From Streptomyces marincola (GTDB taxonomy: Bacteria; Actinomycetota; Actinomycetes; Streptomycetales; Streptomycetaceae), in assembly GCF_020410765.1 (NCBI RefSeq), contig NZ_CP084541.1, positions 3,662,501 through 3,726,500 of the forward strand: a stretch of DNA of 64,000 nucleotides. Reading direction: 5' to 3'. The translations under genes and the position numbers were made by a program. This document shows positions 53,376 through 60,828 of this stretch, piece after piece. The notes under the pieces are model-generated. The model ran no database searches and had not been told where the DNA came from. It saw only the letters and a list, made by a program, of their open reading frames with translations. The first letter of the stretch is position 1; each line of letters starts with the position of its first letter.

Positions 53376-54170
53376 ATGCCCCAGCAGCCCCAGGTCCCCA
53401 TCGACACCGCGGTCCCGCACTCGGCCCGCATCTGGAACTACTGGCTCGGGGGCAAGGACAACTACGCGGTGGACCGCGAGGCGGGGGACCGGTTCCGCGC
53501 GACGTTCCCCGGCATCGTGGACGGGGCCAAGGCGGCCAGGTACTTCCTGGCGCGCGCCGTGCGGCACCTGGCGGGCGAGGCGGGGGTGCGGCAGTTCCTC
53601 GACATCGGCACCGGGCTGCCGAACGTCGACAACACCCACGAGATCGCCCAGCGGGTCGCGCCCGAGGCCCGCGTCGTCTACGTCGACAACGACCCGCTGG
53701 TGCTCGCGCACGCCCGCGCCCTCCTCGGCAGCGCGCCCGAGGGCGCGGCCGACTACCTGGACGCCGACCTGCTCGATCCCGAGGGCATCGTGCGGGCCGC
53801 GGCCGGCACGCTGGACTTCGACCGGCCGGTGGCCCTGATGCTGATGGGCGTCCTGGGGCACGTGGAGGACTTCGGGGAGGCGAAGGCGATCGTGCGCCGG
53901 CTGACGGCCGCGCTGCCGCCGGGCAGCTACCTCGTGCACTACGACAGCACGGACACCAGCGAGGAGTACGTGGCGGCGATCCGCGGCTACAACGAGGGCG
54001 GCGCCGTGCCGTACATCCTGCGCTCCCCGGAGCGGATCGCGGAGTTCTTCGACGGGCTCGACCTGCTCGAACCCGGCGTCGTCTCGTGCTCCCGGTGGCG
54101 GCCCGACGCGCTGGCGTTCGGCCTGCCGGCCGAGGTGCACCAGTACGGCGGGGTGGCCCGCAAGCCGTGA
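53376..54170 (+). CDS. SAM-dependent methyltransferase (actinobacterial, DUF574/Methyltransf_19)
   Basis: The 264-residue protein matches a large family amplified in Streptomyces: SARIWNYWLGGKDNYAVDREAGD, the SAM motif FLDIGTGLPNVDNTHE, VVYVDNDPLVLAHARALL and MLMGVLGHVED. Substrates are unknown. AGAAGGAG is just upstream of ATG 53376. It is followed by a hairpin and the convergent LysR gene. Confidence 0.94.
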   Translation: MPQQPQVPIDTAVPHSARIWNYWLGGKDNYAVDREAGDRFRATFPGIVDGAKAARYFLARAVRHLAGEAGVRQFLDIGTGLPNVDNTHEIAQRVAPEARVVYVDNDPLVLAHARALLGSAPEGAADYLDADLLDPEGIVRAAAGTLDFDRPVALMLMGVLGHVEDFGEAKAIVRRLTAALPPGSYLVHYDSTDTSEEYVAAIRGYNEGGAVPYILRSPERIAEFFDGLDLLEPGVVSCSRWRPDALAFGLPAEVHQYGGVARKP

Positions 54171-54178
54171 CGCGCCCC

Positions 54179-54205
54179 GCGCGGGGGCCCGGCGGGCCCC
54201 CGCGC
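54179..54205. terminator. bidirectional hairpin between convergent genes
   Basis: A perfect 12-bp G/C-rich stem (GCGCGGGGGCCC with its complement, 3-base loop) lies between the methyltransferase and the LysR stop codons. Confidence 0.65.
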
Positions 54206-54206
54206 G

Positions 54207-55100
54207 TCAGGGCAGGGAGTCGGCGACGGCGCGCGCGAACCGTTCCACCAGCGGGGCGGCGGGGCCGCGCGGGCGCACGAGCCCGAGCGCCGAGTCCGGC
54301 AGCCCGGTCACCGGCACGAACGCCACCGCGCGGCGCCCGGCGTGGTAGGCGGCCGTGGAACGGCACAGCAGCATGCCGCCGCGGCCCGCGGCGGCCAGAC
54401 TCAGGCCCTCCTGGAGGGTGTTGACCTCGGGCCCGGCCGGCACCGGCCGCCCGCCCGGCGTGCGCTCCGGCGCCTGCGCCCGGCGCCAGTACGCGGGCGC
54501 CGGGGCGCAGACGCCGATCAGCGGCGCGTCGGCCAGGTCCTCCGCCGACAGCTCGGCGCGGGAGGCGAACGGGTGCCGCGCGGACACCGCGAGCGTCTGC
54601 GGCTCGCGCGAGAACACCGGCCCGAGCGCGAGGTCGTCCTCGCGCACCGGCAGCAGGACGACCGCCGCGTCCAACTCGCCGCGGCGCAGCGGGCCGAACG
54701 GGTCCGACAGCGGCACCTCCACCAGTTCGACGGCGGCGTCGGGGCAGCGGGCGGCGAAGCACGCCAGCGCGTCCGCGAGATGGTCGTCCACCGTGCCCTG
54801 GAACCCGACGCGCAGCGTGCCGCTCGTGCCGCGGGCCGCGGCGCGGGCGTTGTCGAGCGAGGCACGCAACGCCGCGTAGGCGGGGCCCAGTTCGTCGAGG
54901 AAGCGCTCCCCGAGCGGGGTGAGCCGCACGCGGCGGCTCGTGCGGTCGACCAGCCGGCCGCCCACCCGGTGCTCCAGCGACCGCAGCAACTGGCTGACCC
55001 GGCTCTGGGACACGTACATGCGTTCCCCGGCGCGGCCGAAGTGCAACTCGCGCGCGAGGACGAGGAACGCCTCAAGTTCGCGGATCTCGATGCCGTTCAA
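54207..55100 (-). CDS. LysR family transcriptional regulator
   Basis: The 297-residue regulator has the N-terminal winged helix (IEIRELEAFLVLARELHFGRAGERMYVSQSRVSQLLRSLEHRVGGRL) and the LysR substrate domain (TLRVGFQGTVDDHLADAL onwards). TTG 55100 is chosen because the family begins right at this helix and GAAGGGA lies about 11 bases upstream. An ATG at 55181 in the same frame would add a Pro/Arg-rich tail and is less likely. It is divergent from an MFS exporter gene and probably controls it. Confidence 0.9.
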   Translation of the reverse strand: MNGIEIRELEAFLVLARELHFGRAGERMYVSQSRVSQLLRSLEHRVGGRLVDRTSRRVRLTPLGERFLDELGPAYAALRASLDNARAAARGTSGTLRVGFQGTVDDHLADALACFAARCPDAAVELVEVPLSDPFGPLRRGELDAAVVLLPVREDDLALGPVFSREPQTLAVSARHPFASRAELSAEDLADAPLIGVCAPAPAYWRRAQAPERTPGGRPVPAGPEVNTLQEGLSLAAAGRGGMLLCRSTAAYHAGRRAVAFVPVTGLPDSALGLVRPRGPAAPLVERFARAVADSLP

Positions 55101-55238
55101 CGGGCCGGTGTTCCCTTCTGGCGGGCGGGTGGGACGGGCAGGCGGGCGGCGGGGCGGGGCGGATCGATGAGCCCCGCTCATGGAAGGGTGAGGGATTCGC
55201 CGTTGTTCCCGCATCCCGCCCGGCGGTTGGCTGACCGC

Positions 55239-56444
55239 ATGACTCGGACGGATGGACACAAGGACACGAGGCCCGCGCCGCCCCGCGCGTCCGCGCGGCA
55301 ATGGGCGGCGGTCGCGGCGGTCACGGGGGCGACGTTCACCGTGGTCACCGCGGAGATGCTGCCGGTGGGCCTGCTGACGCCGATGGGCGCGTCGCTTGGG
55401 GTCTCCGAGGGCACCGCGGGCCTCACGCTCACCGTCACGGGCCTGGTCGCGGCGCTCTCCGCGCCGCTGCTGACGCCCGCGTTCGGGCGCGCCGACCGGC
55501 GGTGGCTGCTGTGCCTGCTGATGGTGCTGCTCGCGGCCGGGAACCTGCTGGCAGCCTGGGCGCCCGGCTTCGGCGTCATGATGGCGGCCCGCGTCCTTGT
55601 CGGGCTCGGCATGGGCGCGGTGTGGGCCATCGCCGCGGGGCTCGCGGCCCGGCTGGTGCCCGCCGCGTCCGCGGGAACGGCGACCTCGCTCGTCTTCAGC
55701 GGCGTCGCCGCGGCCTCGGTGCTCGGCGTGCCCGCGGGCGCCTGGATCGGTGAACTCGCCGACTGGCGGGCCGCGTTCGTCGCCGTCGCCGGACTCGCGG
55801 TCGCGGTGCTGATCGCGCTGGCCGTGCTGCTGCCCCCGTTGCCGGGGGAACGGCCGGCGCGCCTCGGCGGCGTGCTGCGGCTCGGCGGCGACCCGCGCGT
55901 GCTGACCGGGCTCGCCGTGGTGGCGCTGCTGGTCACCGGGCACTTCGCGGCCTACACGTACGTGCGGCCCGTGCTTGAGGAGGTGTCGGGCGCAGAGGAC
56001 GGGCTGATCGGCACGCTGCTGCTCTGCTACGGCGTCGCGGGCGTGATCGGGAACTTCGCCGCCGGCGCGGGCGCCGTGCGCTCCCCGCGCCGCACGCTGC
56101 TCGTCATCGGCGCGGTGCTCGCGGCCACGGTGGCGCTCGTCCCGTCGACCGGCGGTTCCGTGCCGGTGGCCGCGGCGCTGCTCGTGGTGTGGGGCCTGTC
56201 CTACGGCGGCGTCTCGGTGGCCACCCAGACCTGGCTGCTCGCCTCGGCCCCGCAGGCCAGGGAGTCGGCGTCCGCGCTGTTCGTCGGGGTGTTCAACGCG
56301 GCCATCGCCGCCGGCGCGCTGGCCGGCGGCCTGGCCGCGGACGGCATCGGGACGACGGCGGTGATGTGGCTCGGCTGCGTGCTCGCCGGCGGCGCGTGCG
56401 CGGTCGTCCTGCTCGGGCGGGCGCCGGAGCACGGCAGGCTCTGA
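55239..56444 (+). CDS. MFS transporter (drug/sugar exporter family)
   Basis: The 401-residue protein has twelve hydrophobic helices and DHA1-type motifs (FTVVTAEMLPVGLLTPM near helix 1, ARVLVGLGMGAVWAIAAGLAARLVP, SGVAAASVLGVPAGAWIGELADWRAAF). It fits proton-driven efflux of small molecules; the substrate is unknown. ATG 55239 lacks a strong ribosome binding site. It is divergent from the LysR regulator, the usual regulator/exporter pair. Confidence 0.92.
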   Translation: MTRTDGHKDTRPAPPRASARQWAAVAAVTGATFTVVTAEMLPVGLLTPMGASLGVSEGTAGLTLTVTGLVAALSAPLLTPAFGRADRRWLLCLLMVLLAAGNLLAAWAPGFGVMMAARVLVGLGMGAVWAIAAGLAARLVPAASAGTATSLVFSGVAAASVLGVPAGAWIGELADWRAAFVAVAGLAVAVLIALAVLLPPLPGERPARLGGVLRLGGDPRVLTGLAVVALLVTGHFAAYTYVRPVLEEVSGAEDGLIGTLLLCYGVAGVIGNFAAGAGAVRSPRRTLLVIGAVLAATVALVPSTGGSVPVAAALLVVWGLSYGGVSVATQTWLLASAPQARESASALFVGVFNAAIAAGALAGGLAADGIGTTAVMWLGCVLAGGACAVVLLGRAPEHGRL

Positions 56445-56483
56445 GGCCCGCCGCGCCCGGCGCCCGCGCGGGGGGCGGGCCTC
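56443..56483. terminator. hairpin between convergent genes
   Basis: GAGGCCCGCC and GGCGGGCCTC form a 10-bp perfect stem that overlaps the ends of the MFS and hydrolase genes. Confidence 0.5.
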
Positions 56484-57297
56484 AGCCGTCCACCGCGTCG
56501 AGGAACTCCGTGATCAACGCGGCCCAGGCGGCGGGCTGTTCGGCCGCGATGGCGTGCCCCGCGTCCACGGTGGCCAGGCGCGCCCCTGGAATTCCCGCGG
56601 CGAGTTCGCGTGAGTGAACAGGAGTGATGAGGAGGTCGGCGCTCGGTGACACGACCAGTGTGGGCGCCTTGATGAGCGGCAGATCCGCCCGGACATCGAT
56701 CGAAGCGAGCAATTCCAAATGCTTGCCGGTGCCGGGCGGAGAGCCCGCAGAGAATATCTCCACCTGTTCCGCTATTTCTTTTTCCTCTCGCCCTTCGAGC
56801 CAATCGACACTCCCCACGAGAAGGGAGAGGTAGGCGGCGAGCGCGGGGTCGTCCGCGCCCCGTTCCCACCAGGCGCGCCACGTGTCCACCGCGAGCCGGG
56901 TGCGCGCGTTCGGGCGGGCGAGGCCCGCGGAGAGCACGAGAGCGCGCACGCGCTCGGGGTGGCGGGCCGCCGCGCGCACGGCGACGGCCGTACCCATGGA
57001 GAACCCGGCGATCGCGAAGGTCTCGAAGCCCGCCTCGGCCGCGCCCGACACGATGTGGTCGGCCAGCGCGTCCAGTGTGAGCGGACCGTCGGGCAGGGGT
57101 GTGGCGCCCGAGCCGGGGTAGTCGGGTCCGATGACCGTGCGACGTTCCGCGAGCGCGCCGAGCACGGGTCCGAAACTGTCCTCGACATCGCTCCCCGCGC
57201 CGTGCGCGAGGAGCAGCGCGGGCCCCTGTCCGCGCACAAGAGGGGCCGGGTTCCGAGTGGCAGGAAAAGGAGAAGGGGAAGAAGAAGGAGAAGGCAT
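56482..57297 (-). CDS. alpha/beta hydrolase
   Basis: The 271-residue protein has the oxyanion turn LLLAHGAGSDVEDSFG, the nucleophile elbow AGFSMGTAVAV (Ser near residue 97), an acidic residue after SPSADLLITPVHSRE and the catalytic His in VDAGHAIAAEQP. The first 20 residues (MPSPSSSPSPFPATRNPAP) are an odd low-complexity run encoded by a purine-rich tract. ATG 57297 is chosen since TAGAGT ends 7 bases upstream, consistent with a leaderless transcript. The substrate is unknown. Confidence 0.9.
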   Translation of the reverse strand: MPSPSSSPSPFPATRNPAPLVRGQGPALLLAHGAGSDVEDSFGPVLGALAERRTVIGPDYPGSGATPLPDGPLTLDALADHIVSGAAEAGFETFAIAGFSMGTAVAVRAAARHPERVRALVLSAGLARPNARTRLAVDTWRAWWERGADDPALAAYLSLLVGSVDWLEGREEKEIAEQVEIFSAGSPPGTGKHLELLASIDVRADLPLIKAPTLVVSPSADLLITPVHSRELAAGIPGARLATVDAGHAIAAEQPAAWAALITEFLDAVDG

Positions 57298-57592
57298 GCC
57301 GCTCACTCTAACGGCGGAATGCGGTGCGGTCGAGCAGAAGTTTCCGACGCCGCGAGAGCGGAGTGGTCCGAGGATTCAGCGGGATGGGAACGGCGAATCA
57401 AATTCGCAGTCGTGACCGAGACTGCGCGGCGCGGTGCGCGGCGGGTGCGCGCGGATGCGCGCCGGGCCGGTTCCCCCCGCCGATGCGGGGTAGGCACCGG
57501 GCGGGCCCGCGCCCAGGCCGGGGGGCCGGGGCGGACGGCGGACGCCGGTCCGCGCACCCGGGCGGCGACCCACACGAGGAGGTTCTCGCAGC

Positions 57593-58336
57593 ATGCAGTT
57601 CGGACGCCGGGAGGAACCGGGCGGACCCGAGGGGCCGGCCGCGCTGCCGGAGGAGACGGCGGAACGGGAACGGGCGCTGGCCCGCCTGCTCGACGCCGGC
57701 CTGCACGAGGAGGCCGCGGAGCTGATGCGCGCGCTGCTGCGCGACTACGAGCGCCACCTCGGGTTCAGGCACGCCACCACGGTCTCCCTCTACGACGCGC
57801 TCGGCCACGTCCTGTACCGGCTGCGGCGGCTGCCCGAGGCGGAGGCGATGCACCGGGAGGCGTACCAGCGCAGCACCGTCGTGGACGGCCCGGCCCACCC
57901 GAGGACCCTCGGCTACGCGCACAACCTGGGCGCGGCCCTGGTCATCGGCGCCGAACCCACGCAGGGCATCACGCTGCTCACCACGACGCTCGAACACCGC
58001 GAGGCCGTGCTGGGGGCTGGGCACCCCGACACGCTGGACACCGCCGCGGTGCTCGGCGCGGTGCTGTTCTCCACCGGGGAGCACGAGCGCGGCGCCGCCC
58101 TGCTGGAGAGCACGTGGCAGCACTACGCGGACACCCTCGGCCCCGAGCACGTCCAGACGCTCGCGGCGGGCGGCAACCTCGCCGCCGCCCGGCACGCCAT
58201 GGGCCGCACCGACGAGGCGGCCCGGCTGCTCGCGGAGTTGCACGACGGCTGTACGCGCGCCCTCGGCCCGAAGCACGAGTTGACGCGGCAGACCCGCGCC
58301 GCCCTCGACGCGGTCGGCCCCCCGCCCGGCCGATGA
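57593..58336 (+). CDS. tetratricopeptide repeat protein
   Basis: The 247-residue protein carries about four kinesin-light-chain/NphR-like TPRs (TTVSLYDALGHVLYRLRRLPEAEAMHREAY; TLGYAHNLGAALVIGAEP; TLDTAAVLGAVLFSTGEHERGAALLESTW; TLAAGGNLAAARHAMGRTDEAARLLAEL). Each has the GxxHPxTL spacing (GPAHPRTLG, GAGHPDTLD, GPEHVQTLA). It is likely a protein-protein adaptor in the cytosol. ATG 57593 has AGGAGG 10 bases upstream. No partner gene is adjacent. Confidence 0.88.
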   Translation: MQFGRREEPGGPEGPAALPEETAERERALARLLDAGLHEEAAELMRALLRDYERHLGFRHATTVSLYDALGHVLYRLRRLPEAEAMHREAYQRSTVVDGPAHPRTLGYAHNLGAALVIGAEPTQGITLLTTTLEHREAVLGAGHPDTLDTAAVLGAVLFSTGEHERGAALLESTWQHYADTLGPEHVQTLAAGGNLAAARHAMGRTDEAARLLAELHDGCTRALGPKHELTRQTRAALDAVGPPPGR

Positions 58337-58367
58337 GCCCGCGCCTGGCGGCCGTTGGATGCGCGGC

Positions 58368-58985
58368 TCAGCGGCCGGGACCGCCTGTGCCGCCCGGCCC
58401 GCCGAGCCCGTCGAGCAGGGTGCGGGCCAGCCCGTCCGCGAACGCGTCGAGGTCCCGCGCCGGTTCCTCGTCCCAGAAGTGACCGAGGAACGCCCGCTGG
58501 AAGCAGGCGCCGAGCAGCAGCGCTGCGCCCGCCGCAGGGTCGGCCGCCGCGCCGAGCCGTCCGGCGCGGCGCTCGCGTTCGAGGTAGCCGGTCAGGGACA
58601 GGAACAACGTCTCGGGGCCGCGTTCCAGCCGCCGCAGCGCGGCGCGGTGCCGGCGCAGCAGGGCGGGCTCCGCGAACAGCGACGCGGCGATCGGCGTGCT
58701 CGCCGCATAGAACCGCACGGCGTGCACGGCGATGTCCGCGAGGCAGTCGTGGACGTTCCTGCCCCCCGGGTCCTCGGTCAGCCGGGCGATGAGCGGTCCG
58801 ACGGACGGAAGGCGCTCCTCAAGCACCCGCACGAAGATCTCCTCCTTGCCGCGGTAGTGCTTGTACAGCGCGGCCTCGGAGCAGCCCGCCGCGCGCGCGA
58901 TCTCCTTGGTGGTGACGCGGGCGAGCCCGATGTCGCGCATCAACTCCTCGGCGGCGGTCAGGATGCGGTCGCGGGTCGACGCCAC
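58368..58985 (-). CDS. TetR family transcriptional regulator
   Basis: The 205-residue repressor has an N-terminal HTH (RDRILTAAEELMRDIGLARVTTKEIARAAGCSEAALYKHYRGKEEIFVRVLEE) and a ligand-binding helical C-terminal domain ending in a Gly-rich tail. GTG 58985 has GAGGA 7 bases upstream. It is divergent from an NAD(P)-binding protein gene across 91 bases that hold a perfect 18-base palindrome, its likely operator. Confidence 0.93.
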   Translation of the reverse strand: MASTRDRILTAAEELMRDIGLARVTTKEIARAAGCSEAALYKHYRGKEEIFVRVLEERLPSVGPLIARLTEDPGGRNVHDCLADIAVHAVRFYAASTPIAASLFAEPALLRRHRAALRRLERGPETLFLSLTGYLERERRAGRLGAAADPAAGAALLLGACFQRAFLGHFWDEEPARDLDAFADGLARTLLDGLGGPGGTGGPGR

Positions 58986-59036
58986 GGCTGGGTCCTCACA
59001 GGTTTGACGGAGCGGCTCGGCTGCCCTCACACTAGT

Positions 59037-59054
59037 GGTGAGTGAACACTCACC
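59037..59054. promoter_or_regulatory. palindromic operator, likely TetR binding site
   Basis: GGTGAGTG-AA-CACTCACC is an 18-base perfect palindrome in the divergent promoter of the TetR gene and the gene at 59077, the usual site of autorepression. Confidence 0.65.
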
Positions 59055-59076
59055 CACCCAGTGAAGGAGCGGCGCC

Positions 59077-59712
59077 ATGAGACTGGCCGTACTCGGAGCG
59101 ACCGGCGGCACGGGGCGGCACCTCGTCCGGCAGGCGCTGGCGGCGGGGCACGAGGTCGTCGCGGTCGTCCGCGACCCGGCCCGGCTGGCCGGGGAGCGGC
59201 CGGAGCCCGAGGTGGCGCGGGTCGCCGACCAGACGGACGCGGACGCGCTCGCGAAGGTCTTCGCCGGGCGGGACGCGGTGCTGTCCGCCCTCGGCACGAA
59301 CAACCGGGGCGCCGGTGTGGTCACCTCGGTCACCCGGGCCGCCCTCGACGCGATGGCCGCCGTGGGCGTGCGGCGCGTCGTGGCGGTGAGCGCGGTGCCC
59401 GTCGGCCCGATGCCCGAGGGCGAGAGCCTGGCCTACCGCGCGGTGCTGCACCCGCTGATCGGCCGGGCGTTCCGCGCGGTCTACCGGGACCTGGCGGGCA
59501 TGGAGGCGGCGCTGCGGGCCGCCGACGCGGACTGGACGGTGATCCGCCCGCCGCGGCTGCTCGACGGGCCGCTGACCGGCGACTACCGGCGCGAGGTGGG
59601 CGGAAACGTGCGCGGCGGCCGGACCATCGCGCGCGCCGACCTGGCCCACGCCATGCTCGCCGCGCTCGACGAGCCGGAGACGTTCGGCCGACCGGTCGGT
59701 GTCGCCTACTGA
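59077..59712 (+). CDS. NAD(P)H-binding atypical SDR protein
   Basis: The 211-residue protein starts with LAVLGATGGTGRHLVRQAL (nucleotide loop), then VVRDPARL, GRDAVLSALG, RRVVAVSAVPVG and WTVIRPPRLLDGPLTG. It belongs to the NmrA/flavin-reductase-like atypical SDRs. It may sense or use NADP(H). Its promoter overlaps the TetR operator, so it should be repressed by the adjacent TetR protein. Confidence 0.9.
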   Translation: MRLAVLGATGGTGRHLVRQALAAGHEVVAVVRDPARLAGERPEPEVARVADQTDADALAKVFAGRDAVLSALGTNNRGAGVVTSVTRAALDAMAAVGVRRVVAVSAVPVGPMPEGESLAYRAVLHPLIGRAFRAVYRDLAGMEAALRAADADWTVIRPPRLLDGPLTGDYRREVGGNVRGGRTIARADLAHAMLAALDEPETFGRPVGVAY

Positions 59713-59791
59713 ACGGTCGGCGCCGCCCGCTGATCGGCCGCGCGCCTCTTCCCGTGAACGCGCGCCGGCTTCTCTCGAACGCGCGTCGGCG

Positions 59792-60640
59792 TCACGCGGC
59801 GGCCCGCGCCGTGGCGGGCAGGGGCCGCGCGGCGGTCGCGGGCCGGGTGGTGGTCAGGTACGCGTGCGCCAGCATCGACAGGGTCATGTGCCGGTACCAC
59901 GCCCGCCACTGCCTGGCCGAGTAGCGGTCGAGCCCCGCCCGGTGGCGGGCCGCGCGGAAGAACCGGGCGGCCCCGTCGGCCTCGGCGCCGGCCGTGGCCG
60001 TGTGCGGGATGCCGTGCCCGGCCAGCAGGGCCGTCACCCGGGGAGTCGGCGGGGCGACGACGCGGGCGGGGGCCACCGGGCCGAGCGCGCGGGCGATCAT
60101 GCCCTCCGCGAGCCGGTCCCTGGTCGCGGGCGGCAGATCGGGCGGAATGCCGCCGCTGCGGCGGCGTGCCGGCGAAACGAGCCAGGACGGCGGCAGCAGT
60201 AATTCCCTGTCGATCGCGGTCACCGTTCCGTACTGGTCGGCCCACAGCAGGAAAAGCCCTATCTGGTAATTGCCGGACCGCCCAGAAGCGGCGCAGAACT
60301 GCCGTTCCACACCGGCGGAATTGCTGCCCTTCTTGAGGAATCCCTGCTCGGTGACCAGCAGCGTGCCGCCGTTCCCCACCTGGCTCGCGGCCATGTCGCG
60401 AATCCGGTCCCGCACCCGGTCCTCGTCCCAACGTGCCGTGGTCAGCAGCCTGTTGCGGCCGTCGGTGCTCACCGGGCCGCCGGCGTACGGGTGGGAGAGC
60501 AGTTCGCACAGGTAGGCGAACGCCTGCTCCCTCGGCTCCTCCCGGACGAACACGTCCTCGACGGAGCGGAAGAATTTCCTGAGCCCTGAGGAACACCGGC
60601 GCCTGTCATCGGCGGCGAACGCGTGGACCGTACCGCTCAT
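59792..60640 (-). CDS. IS701-like transposase relative with internal deletion
   Basis: The 282-residue protein shows the N-terminal and C-terminal parts of IS701-type transposases (YLCELLSHPYAGG, VTEQGFLKKGSNSAGVERQFC, YQIGLFLLWADQYG, IDRELLLPPSW; then WRAWYRHMTLSMLAHAYL). The central part carrying the other catalytic acids is absent, and the first catalytic position reads VTEQGF rather than the usual DDTGF. The protein is therefore probably not an active transposase but may be a retained DNA-binding relative. There are no terminal inverted repeats nearby. ATG 60640 gives an intact frame. Leu is encoded by TTA at 60200-60202. Confidence 0.7.
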   Translation of the reverse strand: MSGTVHAFAADDRRRCSSGLRKFFRSVEDVFVREEPREQAFAYLCELLSHPYAGGPVSTDGRNRLLTTARWDEDRVRDRIRDMAASQVGNGGTLLVTEQGFLKKGSNSAGVERQFCAASGRSGNYQIGLFLLWADQYGTVTAIDRELLLPPSWLVSPARRRSGGIPPDLPPATRDRLAEGMIARALGPVAPARVVAPPTPRVTALLAGHGIPHTATAGAEADGAARFFRAARHRAGLDRYSARQWRAWYRHMTLSMLAHAYLTTTRPATAARPLPATARAAA

Positions 60641-60828
60641 CCGAGAATTCCCTCCCCGTGCGCACGTTTCGGTGAGGCGAACCTATGCGGCCGGACGCGC
60701 GGAAACCATGCGCATTCCGTCACCTGATGCGCGGGAGGAACGCGGGCGCCGCCCATGACATCGGTCATGGGGGGCGCGGGTGCCCGCCCGGGCGCGGCGC
60801 CCGCCGCCGGGCCCGGGCGGACGCCGGT

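Noticed and set aside
55181..56432. LysR frame extended far upstream (741 codons)
   Set aside because: The extension is antisense to the MFS gene; the winged helix begins at 55100.
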